Positions 42,847 through 51,903 of a stretch of DNA of 64,000 nucleotides are shown here, one piece after another (the first letter of the stretch is position 1; each line of letters opens with the position of its first letter). Source of the stretch: an uncultured Lachnospiraceae bacterium (GTDB lineage: Bacteria > Bacillota > Clostridia > Lachnospirales > Lachnospiraceae); contig CAJUCN010000001.1 of NCBI GenBank assembly GCA_910585005.1, forward strand, positions 334,239-398,238, in the 5' to 3' direction. A program made the position numbers and the translations under genes. Under the pieces are notes generated by a model. The model made no database searches and was not told the origin of the DNA. It saw nothing but the letters and a program-made list of their open reading frames with translations.

Positions 42847-44322
42847 TCAATCCTTTAACCTCTTTTGAATCTCCTTAATTATTATCTCAAGCGCCTTGAC
42901 TCTCGCATACTTTTTATCCACAGACTCTAAAATATGCCAGGGAGCATAGGTTGTGCTGGTCTTCTCAATCATTTCATCCACTGCAACCTCATACTGATCC
43001 CATTTTTCCCTGTTACGCCAATCCTCATCTGTGATCTTCCATCTCTTTTCCGGCGTATCACGACGATCCTCAAAACGCTTCAACTGGGTATCCTTGTCGA
43101 TCTGAACCCAAAATTTAATGACCACCGCCCCCCAGTCGTGAAGTTCTTTCTCAAATTCATTTATTTCGTTATAGGCCCGTTTCCAATCGTTTTCACTGCA
43201 AAAACCCTCCAGCCGTTCCACCATTACACGCCCATACCAGCTTCTGTCAAAAATGGCAATATGCCCTGTCTTGGGAAGCCTGGTCCAAAAACGCCACAGA
43301 TAATGCCGGGCTTTCTCATGAGGCTCCGGGCTTGCAATGGGATGCACCTCAAATCCTCTTGGGTCAAGGGCCTGCGTGATCCGCTTAATATTTCCGCCTT
43401 TACCTGCCGCATCCCAGCCCTCAAACAAAATGACTACCGGGACTTTCATCCGGTACAAACGGTTATGCAGATCCTGCAACCGGGACTGCAAGTGTTTCAA
43501 CTTCAACTTGTATTCCTTTTCTTCCACTGTCTGGTCAAGGGCTATTTCTGAAAGTTTCGGCATTTTTTCAAGAGGAAACACATTTTGCAAAAGAGGGACT
43601 GCCAGACTTTGATTCTGCAATGCAATTTCAATCCCCTGGGTAAGGATTTCCAGTGCCTGAAGTTCCGCCCATTTTTTTGACTTGGCATCGATCACATACC
43701 AGGGCGCCGACGATGCATGGGTATCCTCCAAATACTGGTCAAATACCAGTTGGCACTTCTCATAATGCTTATTCTGCCACTTATCCTCCTCACTGACACG
43801 CCATTTGGTATCAATGTTTCCCGTCAATTCCTTGATCCGTCTCTTTTGTTCCCTTTGGCTGATATGGCAGAATAGTTTCACCACCAAATACCCATTATCC
43901 GTAAGCTGTCTTTCAAAACGTCTGATGCTTTCAATCCTCTGCTCATAAGTTTTCTGGCTTATGCCCTCATGGAGGCAAATTCCCATCAGCTCACCCATCC
44001 AGCCTGAATCAAGAAACATAAACTTCCCTGCCTCCGGAATCTTACTGAAATACCGGCAAAGAAACGGTTTCCTTTTTTCTTCCTCGGTAGGTGCATCTTC
44101 CATCGGCACCACTTTAAAAAACCGCGGATCAATGTTTTGGATCAGATCCCCAATAAGACTCCCTTTTCCCGCCGTTCCCCAGCCTTCTACCAGCACCAAT
44201 ACCGGAACCTTATGTTCTTTCAGGAGCATCTGCTGCCCAAAAAGCTTCTCCCTTGCTTTTTTTAAACGCTGCTTTATTTCCTCTTCTTCCGGCTTATCCA
44301 AAAATTGTACTGTTTTTAACAT
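42847..44322 (-). CDS. pap: Polyphosphate:AMP phosphotransferase (tandem PPK2 domains)
   Basis: This enzyme phosphorylates AMP to ADP with polyphosphate. Two PPK2-type kinase domains are arranged in tandem: the first with VEGWGTAGKGSLI (about residue 48) and the second with FEGWDAAGKGGNIKRI (about 302). Walker B-like FDRSWYGRVMVERLEGF occurs only in the second; the first has LDSGWMGELMG. As in the family, the second is likely the catalytic one. Length 491. It stands alone between terminators. No ppk1 or ppx lies nearby. Confidence 0.93.
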   Translation of the reverse strand: MLKTVQFLDKPEEEEIKQRLKKAREKLFGQQMLLKEHKVPVLVLVEGWGTAGKGSLIGDLIQNIDPRFFKVVPMEDAPTEEEKRKPFLCRYFSKIPEAGKFMFLDSGWMGELMGICLHEGISQKTYEQRIESIRRFERQLTDNGYLVVKLFCHISQREQKRRIKELTGNIDTKWRVSEEDKWQNKHYEKCQLVFDQYLEDTHASSAPWYVIDAKSKKWAELQALEILTQGIEIALQNQSLAVPLLQNVFPLEKMPKLSEIALDQTVEEKEYKLKLKHLQSRLQDLHNRLYRMKVPVVILFEGWDAAGKGGNIKRITQALDPRGFEVHPIASPEPHEKARHYLWRFWTRLPKTGHIAIFDRSWYGRVMVERLEGFCSENDWKRAYNEINEFEKELHDWGAVVIKFWVQIDKDTQLKRFEDRRDTPEKRWKITDEDWRNREKWDQYEVAVDEMIEKTSTTYAPWHILESVDKKYARVKALEIIIKEIQKRLKD

Positions 44323-44413
44323 AAGAACCTTCCCCCTTCCTTCTCTTTCTTGATTATACCCTATTCCCCCTTATTTCACAACCGAAGCATCCTCTCCGCC
44401 AACATATCACATT

Positions 44414-44438
44414 AAAAACGGCTGCCTTTCGGCAACCG
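44414..44438 (-). terminator. Terminator of rpsF-ssb-rpsR
   Basis: On the minus strand CGGTTGCC pairs with GGCAGCCG (44438-44431 and 44426-44419) around GAAA, followed by five Ts. It lies about 13 bp past the rpsR stop. Confidence 0.85.
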
Positions 44439-44450
44439 CTTTACTCCATG

Positions 44451-44714
44451 TTAATCCTGTACATAAGGCATCAATGCAACATGACGCGCTCTCTTGATTG
44501 CAACGGTAAGCGCTCTTTGATGCTTTGCACAGTTTCCTGTGATTCTGCGGGGAAGGATCTTCCCACGCTCTGATACATATCTTTTTAACTTATTAACATC
44601 TTTGTAGTCGATCACATTATCTTTTCCACAAAATACACATACTTTTTTTCTTCTGCGGATTCCGCCTTTTTTTCTCATGGGAGAATCAGACTTCTCTGTT
44701 TTATTATATGCCAT
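44451..44714 (-). CDS. rpsR: Ribosomal protein bS18
   Basis: bS18 binds with bS6 in the platform of the 30S subunit. The 87-residue product has CVFCGKDNVIDYKDVNKLKRYV, KILPRRITGNCAKHQR and LTVAIKRARHVALMPYV. Two extra N-terminal cysteines (CVFC) belong to the zinc-binding C+ form. Encoded 34 bp after ssb in the standard rpsF-ssb-rpsR order. Confidence 0.98.
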   Translation of the reverse strand: MAYNKTEKSDSPMRKKGGIRRRKKVCVFCGKDNVIDYKDVNKLKRYVSERGKILPRRITGNCAKHQRALTVAIKRARHVALMPYVQD

Positions 44715-44748
44715 AATAATTGCCTCCTATCTTAGTTTAAACCAACCT

Positions 44749-45195
44749 CTAGTTAAAGGGCAGTTCCTCGTCTATCCCATCCGGAATATTCATGAAACCG
44801 TCACTTGCTCCTGAAGGTTCTAATGTCCTGCCTGCACCTGAAAACCCGTTATCAGCGCCTGCATTATTGCTATTCTTGCTCTCGGCAAATTCCTGTTCTT
44901 CTACCACCACATCAGTCGTATACACCTTAACACCATCCCGGTTCGTATAGCTGCCTGTCTGGATACGCCCTGTAATAGCGACCTTGGTTCCTTTCCTGAA
45001 ATATTTCTCAGCAAATTCACCAGCCCTGCCAAATGCCACACAACCTATAAAATCTGCGGTTTGATCATCGTTGTTGCGGTTAAACCTGCGGTCTACCGCC
45101 AGTGTATACCTTGCAACTGCCGTAGAGTTTTCCCCCTGTGAATACCTTACTTCAGGATCTCTTGTTAAACGCCCCATAAGTATTACTTTATTCAT
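44749..45195 (-). CDS. ssb: Single-stranded DNA-binding protein
   Basis: SSB coats single-stranded DNA in replication and repair. The 148-residue product has the OB-fold start MNKVILMGRLTRDPEVRYSQ, an acidic linker, and the C-terminal DGIDEELPFN tip that recruits partners. It is encoded between rpsF and rpsR with short spacers. Confidence 0.97.
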   Translation of the reverse strand: MNKVILMGRLTRDPEVRYSQGENSTAVARYTLAVDRRFNRNNDDQTADFIGCVAFGRAGEFAEKYFRKGTKVAITGRIQTGSYTNRDGVKVYTTDVVVEEQEFAESKNSNNAGADNGFSGAGRTLEPSGASDGFMNIPDGIDEELPFN

Positions 45196-45231
45196 ACCTG
45201 CCTCTTCTTTCCAGCGTATTGGCTATACGCC

Positions 45232-45519
45232 TTATGCTTCCTGTTTCACGCATAAAAATCTGATAACATTGTCCATAATGCGAACACGGTTTTCGATCTC
45301 GATAGGCGCTGTGCTCTCTGCATCAAACTGAATGAAGTAATAGAAAGCTTCTTTCATCTTCTGAACTTCATAGGCAAGTCTCTTTTTGCCCCAGTCATCA
45401 ACATTTGTGACCGTACCGCCGAATCTCTCGATCAGGGCTTTGCACTTATCAATAACTGCTGCTCTTTCCTCATCTTCGATTTTCGCACTTACAACAACGG
45501 CTAATTCATATTTGTTCAT
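45232..45519 (-). CDS. rpsF: Ribosomal protein bS6
   Basis: bS6 pairs with bS18 on the 30S subunit. The start is ATG 45519 with AAGGAGG nine bases upstream, though the frame is open to 45633. The 95-residue product starts MNKYELAVVVSAKIEDEER and contains VDDWGKKRLAYEVQKM. It leads the rpsF-ssb-rpsR operon, whose leader may be controlled by the bS6:bS18 complex. Confidence 0.97.
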   Translation of the reverse strand: MNKYELAVVVSAKIEDEERAAVIDKCKALIERFGGTVTNVDDWGKKRLAYEVQKMKEAFYYFIQFDAESTAPIEIENRVRIMDNVIRFLCVKQEA

Positions 45520-45635
45520 GCTAGTTACCTCCTTTTGGTCTCTGGCCCCGTCTTCGGGAGCAAGGAATTGTTCCGCCATTATGCGGATGATAATAAGCAC
45601 CCTTAAGCGCCTAATACCCTTAAAACATATCACGG
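45520..45635 (-). promoter_or_regulatory. Candidate S6:S18-binding leader of rpsF
   Basis: The 115-base leader includes a stem built from CCC and GGG around GAAGA (45567-45545 region) with a CCGAAG segment. Leaders of rpsF operons commonly carry an S6:S18-binding motif with a conserved CCG. I recognise only partial similarity by eye, so the assignment is tentative. Confidence 0.35.
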
Positions 45636-45641
45636 AGTAAT

Positions 45642-45670
45642 ATCATATCATGACTACCCGCTTTTTTCAA
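45642..45670 (-). promoter_or_regulatory. Promoter of rpsF-ssb-rpsR
   Basis: On the minus strand TTGAAA (45670-45665) is 17 bp from TATGAT (45647-45642). The -35 overlaps the end of the DUF951 gene. Confidence 0.7.
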
Positions 45671-45849
45671 GTGTTTGTCCGAATCTCTTTGATATTTTTT
45701 TCTACCTGCCTGCGGGGAGTCATAATCTGATGGCCACATCCTAAACATTTCAATCTAAAATCTGCGCCAATCCTCAAGACCTCCCATTCCTTGCTGCCGC
45801 AAGGGTGGGCTTTTTTTAAAATAAGCCTATTTCCTACTTGGATATCCAT
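45667..45849 (-). CDS. DUF951 small zinc-ribbon protein (YyzM-like)
   Basis: The start is ATG 45849 with AGGAGG upstream; the frame is open further. The 60-residue product begins MDIQVGNRLILKKAHPCG and contains WEVLRIGADFRLKCLGCGHQIMTPR, the DUF951 signature with CxxC. Function is unknown. In Bacillus, the homologue yyzM also lies close upstream of rpsF, so the neighbourhood is conserved. The gene is easily missed because of its size. Confidence 0.85.
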   Translation of the reverse strand: MDIQVGNRLILKKAHPCGSKEWEVLRIGADFRLKCLGCGHQIMTPRRQVEKNIKEIRTNT

Positions 45850-45874
45850 CTTTTCCTCCTGGCCGCTATTTCCA

Positions 45875-47035
45875 TTATTCTGCAACCGCCCAGCTTCTTT
45901 GCAGTTCCTCTTTAAAGTCATTGCTGTAAGGACCCTGTGGGATTGCCTTCAAACTTTCATAAATATTACGCCGTTTCCCGGTGTCATTTGCAGATGATCC
46001 TCCAGATTCTCCCTTCCAATACCGGAAACCGTATAAATAACTTTCCATCAGGTCATCCCAGGATGAAAAATTTTCCTGCATCAGCAAAGAATTTTGATAC
46101 TGGATTTCAAGCGCTTCATCCAAAGTATAATACCCTGCTACATAACACCACGACGCCACCTGGTTTAATCTGCACAGATCCCACGCCAAGATTCCTTTGT
46201 CCCCATATGTTTTATGGCATTCATAAACAGTCCCCAAAACATTGATGGTATAAGACCCAAATTCTCCAAAGTTCTCTTTCACTACCGCGTCAAACTCTTC
46301 TTTTTCAAGAGAAAAGAACCCCTTTTCTTCCAAAGCATCTACATATTCCATGTATCCCTGCCTATGCCCCTGGCTGCGTAGCCATTCCATGATCTCATCC
46401 GCACTCTCCTGATCCTCAATCCCCCAGCCGGTATACAATTGATATCTCATAAAAACTGCATTGGACGCATTTCTCTCCATTCCGCCCACTAGTGTCCGGT
46501 CGCCCTGATTGCTTTCCGTAATAAGCGCATAAGTGGCATTCATCCATTGGACGGTATCCGAATCTACATCCGACTGGACAGATCCCTGATCTGCCGCCAG
46601 ATCCTCTTTGCACTTTTCTAAGTTGGCAGCCACGAACCCATCATAAGAAAAAGTTCCGTCTTCCGGATCAGCGTAACCATACCCTTGATTTCCCTGTCCC
46701 GTCTCCTCTTTTGGGGATGAGGGATTTTCACCCGAAAATATATCATCCAGGCTGGTCACCCCTTCTCTTGGCTGTGACTGAGGCCGTGGCGACTTTTCCG
46801 GCTTATTTTCAGGTGTCGCTTCTGCGTCTTTTCCAGGAGATACCTGCACCGGGATCCTATCCTCGGCTTCGCCCTTCCCTAGCTCATCGCCAGGATCCTC
46901 CATACGGTCATCATCCATTCTCCTTTCCAATACCTTCCCAAAAGCTCTCATAAACCGTCCGGTCATTCCACAGCCTGTCATAGAAAAAAGCACGGAACAT
47001 AGGATCACTGCCGTTACAAATTTTTTACCCCGCAT
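45875..47035 (-). CDS. DUF1266 lipoprotein
   Basis: The start is ATG 47035 (AGGAGG upstream). A signal peptide ends in the lipobox MTGCGM. A Pro/Glu-rich linker (about residues 40-125) leads into the DUF1266 domain, with GIEDQESADEIMEWLRSQGH, ILAWDLCRLNQVASWCYVAGY and FSSWDDLMESYLYGFRYW. The product has 386 residues. DUF1266 proteins have no known molecular function. The start lies 13 bp beyond the stop of the upstream lipoprotein gene, so the two are likely made together. Confidence 0.85.
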   Translation of the reverse strand: MRGKKFVTAVILCSVLFSMTGCGMTGRFMRAFGKVLERRMDDDRMEDPGDELGKGEAEDRIPVQVSPGKDAEATPENKPEKSPRPQSQPREGVTSLDDIFSGENPSSPKEETGQGNQGYGYADPEDGTFSYDGFVAANLEKCKEDLAADQGSVQSDVDSDTVQWMNATYALITESNQGDRTLVGGMERNASNAVFMRYQLYTGWGIEDQESADEIMEWLRSQGHRQGYMEYVDALEEKGFFSLEKEEFDAVVKENFGEFGSYTINVLGTVYECHKTYGDKGILAWDLCRLNQVASWCYVAGYYTLDEALEIQYQNSLLMQENFSSWDDLMESYLYGFRYWKGESGGSSANDTGKRRNIYESLKAIPQGPYSNDFKEELQRSWAVAE

Positions 47036-47048
47036 ATTTATGGCCTCC

Positions 47049-48806
47049 TCATTTGTCATAATAAAACTCTGAAAGATCCATACGGTATGCCTCTTCTATT
47101 TCCCCCAGTAAAATATTGGTAAAAGCATCATAGTCATGTTCATCCAAAGTAAGCGTCATCGTCAGAACATTATTCCCTTGGAGCCTTAATTCATAATAAA
47201 CCTGGTGATAAGGAAAAACCTGTTCGTCATAGGAGATATGTTCTCCAGCGCTGGTTGAGCAATAAACACCCTCGCCTTGCGTGGTCACTTCCGGTTCGCC
47301 TATGGACAGATCTTTATAATCCCGACTGTTCTCCGCCATAAAATCATATCTATATTGTATCGTCTCCTGGACAGACTCTATGAGCGATGTTGATCCATAA
47401 AGGGAGGAAGTACCAATTGTCATATTTACACCATGCATATTTGCATATAAACTGTTACCATAATTTTTCGTATTCTGCCCCATAGGAATCATCACTTCAT
47501 AGATATGATCCTCATAATCAGAAATTTCCGTCACTCCCATATAAATATAGCCATCCGCTTCCCGAATCTCCGGGTCTCCTGTTTTGGGTGTATAAATGTC
47601 CTGGGCAGGGTTCACCCGCTCTCCGGCATTGGTCAGGTCTTCCTCTGCATTTCCGTATCCTGACAGATCCAAGTGATAGCAGTTTCCCAACTCCTCAAGA
47701 ACCTGATTGGTTTCCTTATCCGTATCCCTTCCCGTCACAGATAAGCAAACTATATACCCAATTCCGTTTGGCGCTGTCCCCACATAGACAAGGGTATGAT
47801 TCGTTGTGGCATTTTCCATAGTATCCAGTTCTTCTACTGACATATGCTGATAACAGCATAATCCCTCTTCCACCGTAACTGCATCATCTATTACCATATT
47901 CTGGTAACGGGAAGGATGTTCATTTACATCGCTTGTATATGACTGCATCCACCTGGAAAGTTCCTCCTCCGGGCTGCTATAGAGCCAATCTCCCGCCAAA
48001 GTCAGTGAAAATTGAATGCCATGACCATAATAAAACCCACCTCCATCATAAGAATCCGAACCGATGGGAATACAAACCTCCACCTCCTGATTGGTAATTG
48101 CATCTGTCAGCGTCACCGCCTCTACATACTCAAAACCTTCTAAAGAAACCGGTTCCGCACTGGCTGCCTGGGACCCTTCCATATAATCATAGCTTCTTTC
48201 TTCACCGCTTAAATAATTTACCAACACATTCGTCTGTATATCCGGCTCTACCATTGCCTTGGTAATCTCACCGGTGTCCGTCTTATCCGAAAACTTCAAT
48301 GATGCGATAATTTCCTCTATTTCTTTTCTACACTGGTCTGCCTCTTCTTCCTCTATTATGTAGATGGTTGCCGCTGCCAGCATCACCTGTCCATCCCCCA
48401 GATTTTTACCGAAAAACAATGTCCAATAATCACCTGCGAAGTTCGTTTTCGTCCGGTGTGCATAGGAAGCCGTTCCTTTTTCCTCCGACATATTATTTAC
48501 CGCCGCCATGCCGGATACTTGCCCAAGAAGCTGATCCGCAGAAATCATTCCCTGATAGATCTCTTCTACGCTGCTGATATCTCTCTGGCAGGAAACCACC
48601 GACAACCCGGCTCCTTCCTCCGAATACAGTTCTATCACATGATTGTCCTCATCCGCCTCCCTGTAAAAAATACTCCAGCCAGGCCCATACTTAAAGCTCA
48701 TTCCAGCGCCTTCATAGCGGTTACTCTTATCTGCTGCACAACCCACAAGCGCCATACAGACCAAAATCCCTGTCAATACTACCGTTAACTTTTTCCCCAT
48801 CCTCAT
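47049..48806 (-). CDS. Uncharacterised lipoprotein (585 residues)
   Basis: The signal peptide ends in LVGCAA, so the protein is lipid-anchored outside. I recognise no domain. The sequence shows two similar beta-rich segments, one around AGMSFKYGPGWSIFYREAD and others starting with VCIPIGSDSYDGGGFYYGHGIQFSL and MIPMGQNTKNYGNSLYANMHGVNMTI, suggesting an internal repeat of a 180-residue unit. It is encoded immediately upstream of the DUF1266 lipoprotein. Function unknown. Confidence 0.75.
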   Translation of the reverse strand: MRMGKKLTVVLTGILVCMALVGCAADKSNRYEGAGMSFKYGPGWSIFYREADEDNHVIELYSEEGAGLSVVSCQRDISSVEEIYQGMISADQLLGQVSGMAAVNNMSEEKGTASYAHRTKTNFAGDYWTLFFGKNLGDGQVMLAAATIYIIEEEEADQCRKEIEEIIASLKFSDKTDTGEITKAMVEPDIQTNVLVNYLSGEERSYDYMEGSQAASAEPVSLEGFEYVEAVTLTDAITNQEVEVCIPIGSDSYDGGGFYYGHGIQFSLTLAGDWLYSSPEEELSRWMQSYTSDVNEHPSRYQNMVIDDAVTVEEGLCCYQHMSVEELDTMENATTNHTLVYVGTAPNGIGYIVCLSVTGRDTDKETNQVLEELGNCYHLDLSGYGNAEEDLTNAGERVNPAQDIYTPKTGDPEIREADGYIYMGVTEISDYEDHIYEVMIPMGQNTKNYGNSLYANMHGVNMTIGTSSLYGSTSLIESVQETIQYRYDFMAENSRDYKDLSIGEPEVTTQGEGVYCSTSAGEHISYDEQVFPYHQVYYELRLQGNNVLTMTLTLDEHDYDAFTNILLGEIEEAYRMDLSEFYYDK

Positions 48807-48824
48807 TTCTCCTCTTACGCTTTT

Positions 48825-49541
48825 TTACAATACCCCGAAAATTTCACCAATACTGCCGGAAACTACCAAATTTGCCGCATGATCTCTTGCAGTGGGCGTC
48901 TTATTGATCAGGATCAGCTTATCCCCCTGATAATAATCAATCAGGCCTGCCGCCGGATAAACCACCAGGGAAGTCCCCCCTACGATCAGCACATCTGCCT
49001 TACTGATGCAGCTTACGGCATCGGATAAAGTCTTCTGATCCAAACCTTCCTCGTAAAGCACCACATCCGGTTTGACTCTGCCGCCGCAATCATCGCAAAC
49101 CGGCACGCCCTCGGCACACAGCATATACTCTGCATCAAAAAATTTGCCACACTTCTGGCAATAATTTCGGAGCACACTTCCATGAAGCTCTAAGACCCGC
49201 TTGCTCCCTGCTGCCTGATGAAGCCCGTCAATATTCTGGGTGATCACTGCCTTTAATCTGCCTTCCCTCTCCCACTGCGCTAACTTTCGATGCGCCTTGT
49301 TGGGTTTTGCAGACAGACACAGCATCTTATCCTTATAAAACCGGAAAAATTCTTCCGGGTAATGCCTGTAAAAAGTGTGGCTTAAAATTGTCTCCGGAGG
49401 ATAATCATATTTTTGGTTATAAAGCCCGTCCACACTACGGAAATCCGGAATCCCGCTCTCTGTGGATACCCCTGCCCCGCCAAAAAATACAATGTTATCA
49501 CTTCCGTTTATGATCTCTCTTAATTTCTCGATTTGTTCCAT
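48825..49541 (-). CDS. cobB: NAD-dependent protein deacylase, sirtuin family
   Basis: Sirtuins remove acyl groups from lysines with NAD. The 238-residue product contains GAGVSTESGIPDFRS, TQNIDGLHQAAGS, the catalytic His in LELHGSV, a four-Cys zinc site (CQKC and CDDC) and VKPDVVLYEE. It lies 18 bp upstream of the 585-residue lipoprotein gene, although a functional link is not obvious. Confidence 0.96.
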   Translation of the reverse strand: MEQIEKLREIINGSDNIVFFGGAGVSTESGIPDFRSVDGLYNQKYDYPPETILSHTFYRHYPEEFFRFYKDKMLCLSAKPNKAHRKLAQWEREGRLKAVITQNIDGLHQAAGSKRVLELHGSVLRNYCQKCGKFFDAEYMLCAEGVPVCDDCGGRVKPDVVLYEEGLDQKTLSDAVSCISKADVLIVGGTSLVVYPAAGLIDYYQGDKLILINKTPTARDHAANLVVSGSIGEIFGVL

Positions 49542-49661
49542 TGTGGTCCCCCAATTTCCTTTTCCGTAACCTTTTTGTCCTGTTGGTTACTATCTTACCA
49601 CAAAAACACACACAGTTCCACCAAAATACAAATGAAAGATATCATCAATCTGTATATTTTC

Positions 49662-51647
49662 CTACTCCCACCTTTTTACATGCCATTCTTTCTTTTCCCT
49701 ATCTTCTTCCAGTTTAAACCAACCGCTGCGCTCTTCCTTTAAAAAATGTTTTCGGAAAAATACGCCTCCTTTGGTTGCACACAGGGCTGAAATATATGCA
49801 TTAGGTTCTATGGAAAAGGAATTTTGGTAAATCAGTTCACAGTTCTCACCAGATAATCCCATACGGTATATCTTTACTTCATACTTATCATCCTTTTGCC
49901 GGGCATCTATATTTTGCCGGGCATCTATACTATAAATATACCCGTTATAAATACAGTAGTCTGTATACGGGGGGACGCAAAAGATCGTCTCTTCCCCATC
50001 CTGCAAATTATAACGGATGATCCGCTCTCTTTCTCCGTAAATGTCCTCTCCATAATAAAGATTTCCGCCGTATATCAATATCTGTCCCCAACCATCATAG
50101 CGGCAAAGTTCCTCCTCATTTTCCCCCTCAAGGCTCATTTTGCTGATAGCGATTCCGTCACCCAGCCATTTTTTACAAAACAGTGACCCTGAGTATTTTG
50201 CTCCCTGCATGGAACCATCACTTAACAGATACTGAAAAATATCTGTAGCAATTAATTTCCTGTCCGTCCCATCCTTTTTCATCAGGTATAAAAAGTTATC
50301 CTTATGTTCCGCAGGCTCACTTGTCACCAGCCCGGACTGATCAAATTCTTTTTCATATGTGGAACAAAAATACACATATTCACCGCCAACCTGTAATTTC
50401 TGCCCCATTTCACATAACTTCTCCATACCGGTTCCGTCTGTATTCATACGGCAAACGCTCTGTCCGTCACTCAGGTTAATAAAATAAATCTTGCCATCCT
50501 GTACGCACAGGCCTCCAGGATGCACTTTTGCAAGCCGCTGGGGCTCGCTGCCGTCCTCCCTGACACGATAAAGATAAAAATGATCCAGCTCACTGGCATA
50601 GTAATAATACCCATTATCATAGCAGATCGTTGTAATATAGCTGTTTGCCCAGCTATCTCCGTTTTCCTCGATCCACCATTTAATCACCTTGGGCGTTCCA
50701 TCCTCTTCCCATGAGATTAAAAATTTTGCTGTTGCAACACCATGTGCCGTTCCCCCTTCCCCATAAAGATACTCTGATGCCTGCAACACTTTTTTCCCTT
50801 CGTACTCTGCCGGGCACAAATCATAAAACCCTCTTGCATTACCGCCTGTAACCCGTGCTTCACAAGGAACATCCCACCCTTCCACATTTTCTCCTCCAAA
50901 AAAGATCCGCTCATCAAAATAAGGACAATACGCGCTATATCGATTGGCTTCCGGTTCCTGAATCAAGTCTACCCGCAGTCCACAGTCATAGTCTTCTTCT
51001 AAATCAGAAGGAAGTTCCATTTTCTCTATCGTATGGTTTTTGTATTTAAAAACCGCTTTATAAGAATCCCCCACCGCGCCGCAACCTGTCCCCTGGGCGC
51101 TAAGCACCACTTCCACATTCTCATCACTATCTATATCTGACCAAAAAAGATCGAACCATCCGTAAAAAGAGCAGTCCTCTTCTTCAAAACAATAAGGTTC
51201 ATCCTCATTCATATAAAACCACAAACCACCTGAACCATAAAAAGGAGTTTCTTCTGCATCCAGCACCATAGCCAGCATATCCACTTGTCCATTTCCATCT
51301 ATATCATCGATCCTAAGCCCGGTAAGTTTCTTCTTCCCACCTTGAAAGACATTATCATCCAGCAGCGACTTAAGGCAGGTTTCCCCTTCCTGCCAGCCAA
51401 CCTTTTGCCTGTCAGCTTCCTCCCAAAAAAAATCCTTATTTTGCTGCAACTGCCTTTCCGGGGAAAATTCTCCCTGAATCTTTTCCTGTACCTTTTCCGG
51501 ATCCGGATCTTCCTCATTGGCTGCCGTTTCTTCTTCCTGCATTCTTTTTACATCCTCCCCCTCTTTATTGGAAGCACACCCAAAAACAAACCCTATACAT
51601 AACAAAATCCCTAATACCCTTTTGATTCTTTTCATCTGTTTCTTCAT
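49662..51647 (-). CDS. DUF5050/beta-propeller lipoprotein
   Basis: A lipobox FVFGCAS follows the signal. The mature protein has an N-terminal segment with aspartate-rich loops (GLRIDDIDGNGQVDML, WSDIDSDENVEVVLS), resembling FG-GAP calcium motifs, and a C-terminal set of repeated blades of the YYYASELDHFYLYRVREDGS kind typical of DUF5050 propellers. Length 661. Likely an extracellular binding protein; ligand unknown. The promoter region carries a 14-bp direct repeat with 22-bp spacing. Confidence 0.8.
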   Translation of the reverse strand: MKKQMKRIKRVLGILLCIGFVFGCASNKEGEDVKRMQEEETAANEEDPDPEKVQEKIQGEFSPERQLQQNKDFFWEEADRQKVGWQEGETCLKSLLDDNVFQGGKKKLTGLRIDDIDGNGQVDMLAMVLDAEETPFYGSGGLWFYMNEDEPYCFEEEDCSFYGWFDLFWSDIDSDENVEVVLSAQGTGCGAVGDSYKAVFKYKNHTIEKMELPSDLEEDYDCGLRVDLIQEPEANRYSAYCPYFDERIFFGGENVEGWDVPCEARVTGGNARGFYDLCPAEYEGKKVLQASEYLYGEGGTAHGVATAKFLISWEEDGTPKVIKWWIEENGDSWANSYITTICYDNGYYYYASELDHFYLYRVREDGSEPQRLAKVHPGGLCVQDGKIYFINLSDGQSVCRMNTDGTGMEKLCEMGQKLQVGGEYVYFCSTYEKEFDQSGLVTSEPAEHKDNFLYLMKKDGTDRKLIATDIFQYLLSDGSMQGAKYSGSLFCKKWLGDGIAISKMSLEGENEEELCRYDGWGQILIYGGNLYYGEDIYGERERIIRYNLQDGEETIFCVPPYTDYCIYNGYIYSIDARQNIDARQKDDKYEVKIYRMGLSGENCELIYQNSFSIEPNAYISALCATKGGVFFRKHFLKEERSGWFKLEEDREKKEWHVKRWE

Positions 51648-51696
51648 CGTTCCTTCTCCTGTAGATACGTTCTCTGATACCTATTTTACAGGACAC

Positions 51697-51732
51697 TTGC
51701 ATCATAGTTGTATCCAAATTGCATCATAGTTG
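51697..51732 (-). promoter_or_regulatory. Tandem 14-bp repeats at the propeller gene promoter
   Basis: TTGCATCATAGTTG occurs at 51697-51710 and again at 51719-51732, exactly 22 bp apart (two helical turns). They sit over the -35 region of a promoter whose -10 is TAAAAT (51688-51683, minus strand) and whose -35 lacks the consensus. This is a typical arrangement for an activator that binds direct repeats, such as LytTR proteins. Confidence 0.5.
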
Positions 51733-51829
51733 CATCATTGATACCGTTCCGCTCACCACATTCGCAAAGACGCACCTTTCGGCGCTCTTCGCTGCTTCGC
51801 AGCTTCTTTGCTCATGCGTGGCCTTCCCT

Positions 51830-51890
51830 CAGCAGAAACAGGGGAATCAAAATTTATGCAAGCATAATTTTGATTCCCCTGTTTCTGCTG
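51830..51890. repeat. Long near-perfect inverted repeat (29 and 28 bp arms)
   Basis: The arms at 51830-51858 and 51863-51890 pair along their whole length except one extra T, with a four-base loop. No T-tract follows. It lies 14 bp past the YdcF stop. Adjacent sequence 51781-51825 holds GCTGCTTCGCAGC and other GC-rich mini-hairpins, unlike the flanks. It could be a transcript-end structure or a small non-coding mobile repeat (MITE-like). Confidence 0.5.
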
Positions 51891-51903
51891 GCTGAACTGT
51901 AAG

